Positions 1-8,076 of a DNA stretch of 29,457 nt are shown piece after piece (the first letter of the stretch is position 1; the number at the start of each line of letters is the position of its first letter). The translations under genes were made by a program, and so were the position numbers. Where the stretch lies: positions 1-29,457 of the forward strand of contig DJXC01000227.1 of the NCBI GenBank assembly GCA_002449575.1. The letters run 5' to 3'. This DNA comes from Ruminococcus sp. UBA7014 (lineage in GTDB: Bacteria > Bacillota > Clostridia > Oscillospirales > Ruminococcaceae). The notes beneath the pieces are model-generated. The model was not told the origin of the DNA and ran no database searches. It saw only the letters and a program-made list of their open reading frames with translations.

Positions 1-2
1 AT

Positions 3-1403
3 GAAGATGAGGAAGTAGACAACGAGGAGGACGAAGAAGTTGAACCTGAACCATTTGTCCTTTCCGAAGAAACAGATACAAAGCCTGATGATGGCGAAAT
101 CTTTTTGGATGCTCCCGAAGAAATGCCAGATTTCCGTGAAGATGCTGTCCCCGGCTATCAGCCATCTGCTGAAAATAAAAACGAAGATGTTCCACAGGAT
201 TCTGAAATTCCTGTCATTTCACAAGAAGAACTTACTGCCGGGCTGGATGACTTCTTTTCAGATAACACAGAACTAACTTCTGATGAACAGGAAACAGTCA
301 TTTCTGAATCTGATAACACAGAAGAAAATGAAGAAGCCGAAGAAGCAGAGGACGAGGAAGAGGAACTCAACCCTGATGGTACTCCCAAAAAAAGTATCCT
401 TTCCAAACTGATTCCGGTTGCTTTGATACTGGTGCTTGCACTCGGTTTTGCCTATTGCTTCCAGCTTGGTCTGTTTGATGAAAAAGAAGCCTTCCTGATG
501 CCGGAACTCGTCGGAAGAAATTATTACGAACTCACTGACGAAGAATATGCAAATCTTGATATTCAGGTCAATCAGTCAGATTATTCCGCTTATGACAAAG
601 ATTTTATCTATGCACAGAGTATTCCTGCCGGAACAGAAATTAAACTCGGTCAGACTGTCAAAGTAGACCTCAGTCTCGGCTATCAGATGACTGTTGTGCC
701 GGATGTGCGCAATTATCAGTTTGACTATGCAAAAAAACTTCTGGAACAGACTGGCTTCAAAACACAGATTGCTTATGAACAAAGTCTCAATGGTACGACA
801 CAGAACAATGTAATCCGTACTGTTCCCGGCTCTAATGAAGAAGCTGCTGTGGGTTCTGAAGTCACACTCTATGTCAGCGAAGGTCTCGGCGCAGATGCTG
901 CACAAGTACAGAACTTTACAGGAATGCTTCTTGAAGATGCACTCGATTTGTGCGAAATGTACGGTCTGGAAGTTGAAGCTGTCCCGATTCCGGCATTGCA
1001 GGCAACCAATGTTGTAGTTACCCAGAGTATCGAAGCTGGTGCAACTGTACCGTTCCATACTGTCATTACACTAGAATACAGCAATGGCGAACAGCCCAAA
1101 GGCACTATTTCCTATCAGTTGAATTTCCCGCCCTATGCAAACGGCAGATTTATTCTTGACTTTATCGACAAGGACGGAAATGTCATTGCTTCCAGTGATA
1201 TTATTGTTGCTGGATTCTCTGCCGGATGTATTGTACCAATAGAAGGTCTGGGCGCACAGGAAGTGACAGTTGTCCTGAACAACTGCACAACTAATTTACA
1301 GGCAGAACTCGGAAAATATAATTTCGATTTCACCACCGGCGCATATACACCACTTTCGGAAGATATGCAGGGCGCATTTGAAACCGTCAAGGGCATCTCC
1401 TGA
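3..1403 (+). CDS. PASTA-domain membrane protein, C-terminal part (probable Ser/Thr kinase), truncated by window edge
   Basis: The reading frame is open from the left edge, so the true start lies outside. The visible part begins with a very acidic stretch of about 130 residues rich in Glu and Asp. One membrane helix follows (core ILVLALGFAYCFQLGLF, around base 410-470). After it come three consecutive PASTA-type repeats, roughly bases 495-685, 690-880 and 885-1090, and a C-terminal domain of about 100 residues that I do not recognise. PASTA repeats outside a single membrane span are the sensor half of PrkC/Stk-type kinases, which bind peptidoglycan fragments or lipid II and control cell wall growth and division. 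The kinase domain is not in the window, so the kinase call is inference; a kinase-less PASTA protein is possible. The gene ends just before a strong bidirectional terminator. Confidence 0.8.
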   Translation, partial: EDEEVDNEEDEEVEPEPFVLSEETDTKPDDGEIFLDAPEEMPDFREDAVPGYQPSAENKNEDVPQDSEIPVISQEELTAGLDDFFSDNTELTSDEQETVISESDNTEENEEAEEAEDEEEELNPDGTPKKSILSKLIPVALILVLALGFAYCFQLGLFDEKEAFLMPELVGRNYYELTDEEYANLDIQVNQSDYSAYDKDFIYAQSIPAGTEIKLGQTVKVDLSLGYQMTVVPDVRNYQFDYAKKLLEQTGFKTQIAYEQSLNGTTQNNVIRTVPGSNEEAAVGSEVTLYVSEGLGADAAQVQNFTGMLLEDALDLCEMYGLEVEAVPIPALQATNVVVTQSIEAGATVPFHTVITLEYSNGEQPKGTISYQLNFPPYANGRFILDFIDKDGNVIASSDIIVAGFSAGCIVPIEGLGAQEVTVVLNNCTTNLQAELGKYNFDFTTGAYTPLSEDMQGAFETVKGIS

Positions 1404-1440
1404 ATTTTTCCGGCTGCCGGAAATTCTGCATGATAAAAAA

Positions 1441-1471
1441 CCCTCTGCCGCATATGCAGCAGAGGGTTTTT
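1441..1471. terminator. Bidirectional rho-independent terminator
   Basis: Inverted repeat CCCTCTGC / GCAGAGGG with a partly self-pairing GCATATGC centre, followed by TTTTT on the plus strand and preceded by AAAAAA, which gives a U-tract on the minus strand. It lies between the convergent PASTA gene and the 97-aa minus-strand gene and can end both. Confidence 0.85.
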
Positions 1472-1483
1472 ACTAAGTATTTT

Positions 1484-1777
1484 TCAGGATTTGAACTTAT
1501 TTTGACTTCTGGTTTTCCGGAACAGCTCAAGGCTGTATTCTTTCTCCACATAGGCGAGCATCCGGATAACTCTGGAACGGATATTCTGCTGACGGCATTT
1601 TCTTGACTTCCGGAACAGATATTCCATTGGTCTGCCATTGGCATATTCCTGATAAATGGGCTGCGAATGGTAGTTGGTTGAGAACAGGTAAATTTCCTGA
1701 GTATCTGCCATAAGGTAGAAATTCAGCCTGTCCTGTTCCTGTGTACAAAACACCTTGGCGTTCACGTTTTTTCTCAT
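1484..1777 (-). CDS. Hypothetical basic protein, 97 aa
   Basis: I do not recognise this family. The product is a small soluble protein, rich in Arg and Lys in its C-terminal half (for example RKSRKCRQQNIRSR), with no signal peptide or membrane span. The frame stays open upstream to 1858, but the start at 1777 is chosen because a strong AAGGAGG site sits 7 bases before that ATG and none precedes the upstream ATG. A textbook sigma-A promoter lies about 150 bases upstream, leaving a long untranslated leader. The gene stands alone, divergent from gltX and convergent with the PASTA gene. The basic C-terminus could bind nucleic acid, but nothing in the sequence proves that. Confidence 0.6.
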   Translation of the reverse strand: MRKNVNAKVFCTQEQDRLNFYLMADTQEIYLFSTNYHSQPIYQEYANGRPMEYLFRKSRKCRQQNIRSRVIRMLAYVEKEYSLELFRKTRSQNKFKS

Positions 1778-1935
1778 GATGATTTCCTCCTTGAAAATAA
1801 TCTGAAAATCTACAGTAATTCCGTCGGGCTGGTGTCTGTATTTGACTGCATATATCATTCTGATTAAACTTATATTGCAGAACAGGTCTGTTTTTGTATA
1901 TTTTAGATAAATCCTTGGAAAAATAGCTTATTTTT

Positions 1936-1964
1936 ATTATATCACAGAAGCAAAATTTTGTCAA
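1936..1964 (-). promoter_or_regulatory. Sigma-A promoter for the 97-aa gene
   Basis: On the minus strand, TTGACA (1959-1964) and TATAAT (1936-1941) are separated by exactly 17 bases; both hexamers match consensus. It sits back to back with the gltX promoter, with 33 bases between the two -35 boxes. The predicted leader before the ATG at 1777 is about 150 nt. Confidence 0.8.
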
Positions 1965-1997
1965 GTATTTTCTGAAAATAAATTTGAAAACAGAAGA

Positions 1998-2026
1998 TTG
2001 ACAAAAATCCGGGAATATGCTATAAT
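1998..2026 (+). promoter_or_regulatory. Sigma-A promoter for gltX operon
   Basis: TTGACA (1998-2003), 17-base spacer, TATAAT (2021-2026), with an extended -10 TG (ATATGCTATAAT). The gltX start lies about 35 bases downstream of the expected transcription start, leaving little room for a T-box leader, and none is visible. Confidence 0.85.
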
Positions 2027-2067
2027 TAAGATTATGAGTAAAATCAAGTAAAATCAGGAAAGACGAA

Positions 2068-3717
2068 GTGATTATTTTTATGAATTATCAGGCACTGGCA
2101 AATTTATTATTTCCGGATGTTACCGGAACTCCCGAAGAACTTGAACAGCGTTTTCCGGAGCGAAATCTTCCGGAACAGGCTGTTGTAACCAGAATTGGCC
2201 CTAGCCCGACAGGGTTTGTACATCTGGGGAATTTATATAATGCTGTTATCGGCGAACGGCTGGCGCATCAGTCCGGCGGTGTGTTTTATCTGCGTATTGA
2301 AGATACAGACGAAAAACGCAAAGTCGAAGGTGCAGTAGAAACGCTGATTTCTGCAATGCAGTATTTTGGTGTGAATTTTGATGAAGGCGCAACTGCTGAC
2401 GGTGATAACGGAAACTATGCACCTTACCGTCAGAGACAGAGAAAGGAAATTTATCATATAATTGCAAAGTATCTAACTTTGCAGGGAAAAACTTACCCCT
2501 GTTTCCTGACTGCTGAAGAAATTGATGCTATCCGTGAACAGCAGACCGCAAATAAAGAAAATCCTGGTATTTATGGCAAATATGCCGAAGCTAACAGAAA
2601 TCTGACTCTCGAACAGATTCAGGAAAATCTCAATGCCGGAAAATCATGGGTGCTGCGTTTCCGTGGCGAAGATACCGAAGAATCTATTCTTGTACAGGAT
2701 GCTGTCCGGGGTGAACTCAGAATGCCCCGGAATAATATGGATTTTGTACTCCTGAAAAGTGACGGCATTCCGACTTATCATTTTGCACATGTGGTAGATG
2801 ACCATTTTATGCGGTCAACACATGTCATCAGGGGCGAAGAATGGATTTCTTCCCTCCCGATGCATGTTGAATTATTCAATACACTCGGCTGGAAACAACC
2901 TGTCTACTGCCATACTGCAACGCTGATGAAAATTGAGGACGGCAAGAAGCGCAAACTCTCAAAAAGAAAAGACCCTGAACTTGCACTTGCCTACTATCAG
3001 CAGGAAGGTATCTGTCCGGAAGCTGTCTGGGAATTTCTGCTAACTTTGCTGAATTCTAATTTTGAGGAATGGCGGCTTGCCAATCCGGAAGCGGATTATC
3101 ACGAATTTCCGTATACTATCGAGAAAATGTCGATTTCCGGCGCACTGGTTGACCTTGACAAGCTCCGTGATGTCTCCAAAGAAGTACTCAGCCGCATGAC
3201 TGCCGAAAATTTATATGCTGGTCTGCTGGCATGGTGTGAAGAATATCAAACCAGTTTCGCCGAACTGCTGAAAGTATATCATGACCGGGCAATCAAGGCT
3301 CTGAACGTTGGCAGAGGCGGCGCAAAAGTCCGCAAAGACCTTGAAAACTGGAAACAAGCCTGTGAATTTCTTAGTTTCTATTTTGACGAAACTTTCACAC
3401 AACAGGATAACATGCCGGAAGAAATTTCCGAAACTGACCGGAAAGCATTTTTTAAAGAATATCTTGATAGTTATCAGCATTCTGATGATTCTTCCGCATG
3501 GTTTGCAAAAGTTAAGGAAATCACTGAAAAGCTGGGGTATGCCGTCAAACCGAAGGATTTCAAAAAACATCCGGAAGACTATAAGGGCAGTATTATTCAT
3601 ATCACCAATATGATTAGAATCGCCCTGACCGGACGTGCTAACGCACCGGATATCTGGGAAGTCAGTCAGGTACTTGGTGAAGAAATTGTTATCAGCCGGC
3701 TGCAAAAATGGCTTTGA
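2068..3717 (+). CDS. gltX: Glutamate--tRNA ligase
   Basis: Class I aminoacyl-tRNA synthetase that charges tRNA-Glu in the cytoplasm. The HIGH-type motif is HLGN at residues 52-55, inside GPSPTGFVHLGN. The KMSKS-type motif is KLSKR at 296-300, followed by KDPE, as is typical of GluRS. The protein is 549 aa, longer than the usual 470-490, with the extra length in the C-terminal anticodon-binding half. The GTG start at 2068 has AGGA about 8 bases upstream. The in-frame ATG at 2080 (MNYQALANLLFP) looks like a more natural N-terminus but is some 20 bases from that site, so the start is uncertain by four codons. It is first in an operon with the 176-aa protein (24-base gap) and the metG-like gene. 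Confidence 0.93.
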   Translation: MIIFMNYQALANLLFPDVTGTPEELEQRFPERNLPEQAVVTRIGPSPTGFVHLGNLYNAVIGERLAHQSGGVFYLRIEDTDEKRKVEGAVETLISAMQYFGVNFDEGATADGDNGNYAPYRQRQRKEIYHIIAKYLTLQGKTYPCFLTAEEIDAIREQQTANKENPGIYGKYAEANRNLTLEQIQENLNAGKSWVLRFRGEDTEESILVQDAVRGELRMPRNNMDFVLLKSDGIPTYHFAHVVDDHFMRSTHVIRGEEWISSLPMHVELFNTLGWKQPVYCHTATLMKIEDGKKRKLSKRKDPELALAYYQQEGICPEAVWEFLLTLLNSNFEEWRLANPEADYHEFPYTIEKMSISGALVDLDKLRDVSKEVLSRMTAENLYAGLLAWCEEYQTSFAELLKVYHDRAIKALNVGRGGAKVRKDLENWKQACEFLSFYFDETFTQQDNMPEEISETDRKAFFKEYLDSYQHSDDSSAWFAKVKEITEKLGYAVKPKDFKKHPEDYKGSIIHITNMIRIALTGRANAPDIWEVSQVLGEEIVISRLQKWL

Positions 3718-3741
3718 TTCTCATCACTGAGGAGCTGAAAA

Positions 3742-4272
3742 ATGGGACTTTTTTCTAAACTGTTTTCAAAAAAAGAAGAAAAAGAAAAACTTCCGGAAGA
3801 AGAACCGTTTTATTTTGATTCTCCTTACTGTAGATTTCATTACATGAGTGCTCCGGCGGCGAATACATTCGGCTATGAGGGCGAAATTCAGACCAGTGAT
3901 GACGGTCAGGAATTTCTGACTGTCTATCTTGACACTGATTCCCCTCAGACACTCGATGCCAATATCTGCTATGCAAGACTTGAAAATATGCTTTCCGGCA
4001 GAGAAGATATGAATTATGAAATCAGAAAAAGCATGACAGATTATTTTTTGTCCAGACCGGAACTTGTCAGTGAGTCCAGTACAGAAGCCGAAATTTTCAA
4101 CGGTTTTGTTGCAACATGGCTGGGAATTTTCCGGAATGGTGAAATTCAGCTTTCTTTCAACAGTGACGGCATTTATGCTGGTGATATTGAAGTCCTGCTG
4201 AAAGCTGACGGCACAAAAGAAATAAAATATGATAATTATCATAATCATGAAAAACAGTGTGATAATTTGTAA
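3742..4272 (+). CDS. Hypothetical protein between two tRNA synthetase genes, 176 aa
   Basis: I do not recognise this family with confidence. The N-terminus (MGLFSKLFSKKEEKEK) is a short amphipathic basic segment of the kind that can lie on a membrane surface. The rest is acidic and looks globular, with an alternating strand-like C-terminal end around IQLSFNSDGIYAGDIEVLL. There is no signal peptide or membrane helix. The start has GAGGAG 7 bases upstream. It lies 24 bases after gltX and 32 bases before the metG-like start, so it is probably cotranscribed with both; a role linked to translation would be guesswork. Confidence 0.65.
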   Translation: MGLFSKLFSKKEEKEKLPEEEPFYFDSPYCRFHYMSAPAANTFGYEGEIQTSDDGQEFLTVYLDTDSPQTLDANICYARLENMLSGREDMNYEIRKSMTDYFLSRPELVSESSTEAEIFNGFVATWLGIFRNGEIQLSFNSDGIYAGDIEVLLKADGTKEIKYDNYHNHEKQCDNL

Positions 4273-4304
4273 CAGCAATTCCAATCAAGAAAGGCTTGAA
4301 GATT

Positions 4305-6329
4305 ATGGGTAGAAACAGAAATAAATCTGAAAATAAAAATTTTGAAATTCCTCGTCCGGAATTTCCGGAAAAAGCTGTCATTACCGGCGGTATGCCTTAT
4401 GGCAATAAAGAACTGCATTTCGGTCATGTCGGCGGAATGTTAGTGTTTGCCGATACGTTCGCAAGATTTCTGCGTGACAGAATCGGCAAGGAAAATGTTA
4501 TTTTTGTATCCGGAACAGACTGTTATGGTTCGCCGATTGCAGAAGGCTGGAGAAAAAAAGTGGAATCCGGTGAATTTTCCGGCACACTTGAAGAATTTGT
4601 CAATTTCAATCACGAAAAACAGAAAGCGACTCTGGCTTCTTATGGTATTTCGCCGAATCTGTTTGCTGCCTCCGGACTGGGACGTTCCAAAGAAATTCAT
4701 GCTGAAGTCACAGAGTGGTTTCTGAAATCACTCTATGAAAAGCATCAACTGGAACAGCTTTCCACAATGCAGTTTTTCGATGAAAAAGCCGGCGTATTCC
4801 TGAACGGTCGGCAGGTTATCGGTAAATGTCCGGTCGAAGGCTGTACCTCTGACAAGGCTTATGCAGATGAATGTGAACTTGGTCATCAGTATATGCCGGA
4901 AAACTTAATCAATCCGGTCAGCACCCTTACCGGAGAAGCCCCCATTATGAAGCCTGTTACAAACTGGTATTTCAAACTGCGTGATTATGAAAAACTTATG
5001 CAGGAATGGGTTGCTGAACTCCAGAAACGAAAAGACATCCGTCCGGTTGTCTGGAAAACAATTGATGAGTTTTTAAAACCTCCGGTCATTTACATCAAGC
5101 GTGAATTCGAGGAAAAATATTTCACGCTGAAAGACAGTCTTCCGGAACATAATTATCTGGAAGAAGCGAAAAAGCCGTCATTTACGATTGCATTCCAGAA
5201 GCTTTCCGACTGCGATAAAGCTTGTAAAATTCTGACAGAAAATCAGATTCGTTACAGAACCGGAAAAACCCTTGTTCCCTTCCGTCTGACTGGTAATGTT
5301 GAATGGGGTGTGCCTGCGCCTGTACTCGAAGGCGAAGACCCGCTGACTGTCTGGGTATGGCCGGAATCGTTATGGGCTCCTATTTCGTTTACACAGACCT
5401 ATCTGGAATCTATCGGACACAGCCGTGAAGAATGGAAAGACTACTGGTGCAGCAAGAAAGCAAATGTTTATCAGTTTATCGGGCAGGACAATATTTATTT
5501 CTACGGCATTGCAGAACCGGCTATGTGGATGGCACAGCAGAATTCTGAAACAAAGACTATCTCACCAGAAGAAGGCGAACTCCAGATGCCTTTGATTGTT
5601 GCCAATCATCATATTTTATTTCTGGATAAAAAAGCTTCCAGTTCCGGTGATGTCAAGCCGCCGATGGCAGATGATTTATTAAATTATTATACACCGGAAC
5701 AGCTCAGAATGCACTGGCTCGGTTTAGGACTCGGACGGAGTTCCGTCAGCTTTATGCCGAAGCCGTTCAATCCGGCGGCAAAACCCGAAGATTCTGACCC
5801 GGTTGTCAAAGATGGTTTGTTATTATCAAACGTCTATAACAGAATTATCCGGACAGCATTCTATACAGCTCAAAAATACTGTGATGGCATTCTGCCGGAG
5901 ACTGCACCGGAAGAAAATTTCCTTGCTGACGGCAAAAAAGCAGTTCTGGAATACGAACGTCATATGTCAAAATTTGCATTTCATCAGTGTACTTATGTAC
6001 TGGACAGCTATATCCGTAACGGAAGCAAATATATGTCCAAAGCTCTGAAGCCGGAGGAACAGACTCCCGAAGAACTGGCGCAAGTACTGGCGAACTTGTT
6101 CTATCTTATCCGGATTGCCGGAATTCTTCTGCATCCGTTTGCACCGTTCGGCACAGAAAAACTCCGTGAATATTTACAGGTAGATGAATCTGTCTGGTCA
6201 TGGGAACATATCTTTGAACCGCTGACTTTCTTCACAGGCGAAAAGCATCAGCTGAAATTCCTGCCTCCGAGAACCGATTTCTTTACCCGTCATGAATCAC
6301 AGTTCACACAGGATTCCGAAACAGAATAA
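4305..6329 (+). CDS. metG: Divergent methionine--tRNA ligase-like class I synthetase
   Basis: This is a MetRS-family protein of 674 aa. It has a HIGH-type motif HFGH (residues 38-41) in a typical context (GMPYGNKELHFGHVGG) and a zinc-knuckle-like Cys cluster near bases 4830-4890 (CPVEGC, then DEC and GHQY). The strings NVEWGVPAP and FIGQDNIYFY match the MetRS catalytic core. The KMSKS loop reads KASSS (443-447), losing the second Lys that stabilises the transition state in canonical enzymes. No C-terminal dimerisation domain is visible after the anticodon-binding helices. The ATG at 4305 is preferred over the TTG at 4296 because AGAAAGG sits 10 bases before it. It is the last gene of the gltX operon. 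It could be the working MetRS of a divergent clade or a second paralogue; the window cannot tell. Confidence 0.82.
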   Translation: MGRNRNKSENKNFEIPRPEFPEKAVITGGMPYGNKELHFGHVGGMLVFADTFARFLRDRIGKENVIFVSGTDCYGSPIAEGWRKKVESGEFSGTLEEFVNFNHEKQKATLASYGISPNLFAASGLGRSKEIHAEVTEWFLKSLYEKHQLEQLSTMQFFDEKAGVFLNGRQVIGKCPVEGCTSDKAYADECELGHQYMPENLINPVSTLTGEAPIMKPVTNWYFKLRDYEKLMQEWVAELQKRKDIRPVVWKTIDEFLKPPVIYIKREFEEKYFTLKDSLPEHNYLEEAKKPSFTIAFQKLSDCDKACKILTENQIRYRTGKTLVPFRLTGNVEWGVPAPVLEGEDPLTVWVWPESLWAPISFTQTYLESIGHSREEWKDYWCSKKANVYQFIGQDNIYFYGIAEPAMWMAQQNSETKTISPEEGELQMPLIVANHHILFLDKKASSSGDVKPPMADDLLNYYTPEQLRMHWLGLGLGRSSVSFMPKPFNPAAKPEDSDPVVKDGLLLSNVYNRIIRTAFYTAQKYCDGILPETAPEENFLADGKKAVLEYERHMSKFAFHQCTYVLDSYIRNGSKYMSKALKPEEQTPEELAQVLANLFYLIRIAGILLHPFAPFGTEKLREYLQVDESVWSWEHIFEPLTFFTGEKHQLKFLPPRTDFFTRHESQFTQDSETE

Positions 6330-6335
6330 TTTGAA

Positions 6336-6370
6336 AAGCTTCTTCCGAAATCAGGAAGAAGCTTTTTTTT
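6336..6370. terminator. Rho-independent terminator of the gltX-metG operon
   Basis: Perfect 11-bp stem AAGCTTCTTCC / GGAAGAAGCTT with a 7-base loop, then an uninterrupted run of T. It overlaps the end of the convergent PAP2 gene, whose last codons form the right arm. Confidence 0.9.
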
Positions 6371-6923
6371 GTTGTAAATATTCAGAAATGCGATTCCAGA
6401 CCGGAGTGACAGAAAATCCAATCACTAAGCCTAAAAGCAGTCCGCCCAGAATATCGGTCGGAAAATGTACAAATAAATACATTCGGGAGAATGCAATCAG
6501 AACGGCTAATATCACAGCCGGAATCCCAAGTTTTTTGTCTTCCTGCATCAGAATCACAGCTGATATAGTCGAAGCAAGCGTATGTCCGGACGGAAAAGAA
6601 TAATCTTCCGGAATAGAAATCAGCATCAGAATATCAGAATCTATCCAGCAGGGACGCTCACGGGCAACCAGATTTTTCAGAATCAGATTGCCGATAATCA
6701 GTCCGGTCAGCATTCCGGCAAGCATCTTGATTCCGCAGATTCTGTATTTTTTGATGAAAATCAGAACAATTGCCCATAAAATCCAGATAATTCCAGAATT
6801 CCCAAGACTGGTAATCACCGGAAGTATCTTATCCAGAAAATCACATCTCAGATATTCCTGAATCAGATATAAAATTTGAAAATCTATGATATTTCCCCCC
6901 TTTCTTACAGATAAGTTTATCAT
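6351..6923 (-). CDS. PAP2-family membrane phosphatase
   Basis: Integral membrane protein of up to 190 aa with the three PAP2 acid-phosphatase motifs: KNLVARERP (KX6RP type), PSGH, and SRMYLFVHFPTD (SRX5HX3D). It has about five hydrophobic helices, including WILWAIVLIFI and LLLGLVIGF. Such enzymes dephosphorylate undecaprenyl pyrophosphate, phosphatidic acid or phosphatidylglycerol phosphate at the membrane; the substrate here cannot be read. The start is doubtful. The ATG at 6923 has no Shine-Dalgarno site, while an AAAGGGGGG stretch lies 12-15 codons inside the frame, 7 bases before an in-frame ATA at 6885-6887. It is a single gene whose end overlaps the convergent metG terminator. Confidence 0.9.
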   Translation of the reverse strand: MINLSVRKGGNIIDFQILYLIQEYLRCDFLDKILPVITSLGNSGIIWILWAIVLIFIKKYRICGIKMLAGMLTGLIIGNLILKNLVARERPCWIDSDILMLISIPEDYSFPSGHTLASTISAVILMQEDKKLGIPAVILAVLIAFSRMYLFVHFPTDILGGLLLGLVIGFSVTPVWNRISEYLQQKKASS

Positions 6924-6978
6924 AACTGATAAACATGAAAAGAAAATGAAAAAATTTTAAAAATTTTATAAAAAACAC

Positions 6979-7007
6979 TTGACAAGTTATTCTTTTTATG
7001 TTATAAT
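6979..7007 (+). promoter_or_regulatory. Sigma-A promoter for the SPFH/NAD-kinase-like operon
   Basis: TTGACA (6979-6984), 17-base spacer, TATAAT (7002-7007). The ATG at 7069 follows about 55 bases after the expected transcription start, preceded by AAAGGAG. Confidence 0.85.
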
Positions 7008-7068
7008 CATATTGTAAATATCAAAAAGAAAATATCAAAAATATATCTTATATAAAGGAGCGATTTCT

Positions 7069-8073
7069 ATGTATATCAAATTTCAGCCCAGTCAGTATAT
7101 TTTTCGCTATCGAAGCGGTAAACTCATCAGTGAAGGCATAGGTTTGTCGTTTTTCTTTCTGGAACGGAATACTTCTGTCTGTGCCGTTCCTGTTGCCGGA
7201 CAGGATGCCGATTTTATGTTTGAAGAAGTGACCTGTGATTTCCAGAAAGTTACCGTGCAAGGACAACTGACCTATAAAATTATGGACTATGCCCAGACCG
7301 CTGGCACTATGGATTTTTCCATCAACCTGAAGACAAAACAGTATTTCAATGACCCCATGCCTAAACTCGCCAAACGTATGATTAACATTGCAGAAAGTTT
7401 CGTCAAAAGTCGTATCAGTACTACCGAAATGACACAGGCGGTGCAGTCCAGTCTGGAAGTCAGTGCTGATGTGTTTGCCGAAATGCAGAAAAGTCCTGAA
7501 CTTAAAAATTTAGGAATTGCTGTCACCGGCTTTTCGATTCTGAAAATTTCTGCCAATTCCGAAACTGCCCGTGCGCTCGAAGCTGCTACCCGTGAAGAAA
7601 TTCTCCGTCAGTCTGATGATGCACTCTATGAAAGAAGAAACGCTTCTATCGAACAGGAACGCCGTGTGAAAGAAAATGAACTCAATACGGAAATCAAAGT
7701 CGAAGAAAAGAAAAAAACAATCAGAGAAACTGAAATCCAGACCAAACAGATGATGCTCGAAAAAGAAAATCAGCTCGAAGAAATTCGCCTTGATGCCGAA
7801 ATCCGCCTCGAACAGAAACGTCAGGAACTCGCAGAATTAAAATTTCAAAATGCCAAAAAAGAAGCGGATGCCGAAGCTTACCGGATTAACGCACTGATGC
7901 AGGCATACAGTCAGCTCAGTCCGGAAACGCTTGTCGCTCTGGCAACACTCAACATGAATCCGGAAACTATTATTGCACAGGCATTTGAAAAACTTGCTGT
8001 CAACAGCGACAAAATCGGAACACTCAGCATCACTCCCGATTTGCTTGAAAGTCTCGGCAGAAAGAAGGCATAA
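7069..8073 (+). CDS. Soluble SPFH/band-7 domain protein
   Basis: This is a 334-aa protein with an SPFH-like N-terminal domain (about residues 1-165) that starts directly in the fold and has no membrane anchor. A highly charged coiled-coil stretch follows (about 175-265, repeated Glu/Lys/Arg), then a short C-terminal segment rich in Leu, Ala and Thr. SPFH proteins assemble into ring or cage scaffolds, usually on membranes. Anchorless versions such as this are often paired with zinc-ribbon or signalling genes. AAAGGAG precedes the ATG by 8 bases. The next gene begins 3 bases after its stop, so the two are translationally coupled and probably functionally linked. Confidence 0.82.
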   Translation: MYIKFQPSQYIFRYRSGKLISEGIGLSFFFLERNTSVCAVPVAGQDADFMFEEVTCDFQKVTVQGQLTYKIMDYAQTAGTMDFSINLKTKQYFNDPMPKLAKRMINIAESFVKSRISTTEMTQAVQSSLEVSADVFAEMQKSPELKNLGIAVTGFSILKISANSETARALEAATREEILRQSDDALYERRNASIEQERRVKENELNTEIKVEEKKKTIRETEIQTKQMMLEKENQLEEIRLDAEIRLEQKRQELAELKFQNAKKEADAEAYRINALMQAYSQLSPETLVALATLNMNPETIIAQAFEKLAVNSDKIGTLSITPDLLESLGRKKA

Positions 8074-8076
8074 CAC

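Noticed and set aside
158..406. Serine-rich minus-strand frame
   Set aside because: It mirrors the Glu/Asp-rich acidic stretch of the PASTA protein (GAA/GAG read backwards gives Ser codons).
576..1058. 160-codon minus-strand frame inside the PASTA gene
   Set aside because: The plus-strand PASTA repeats are unmistakable; the antisense product has no recognisable feature and no ribosome site.
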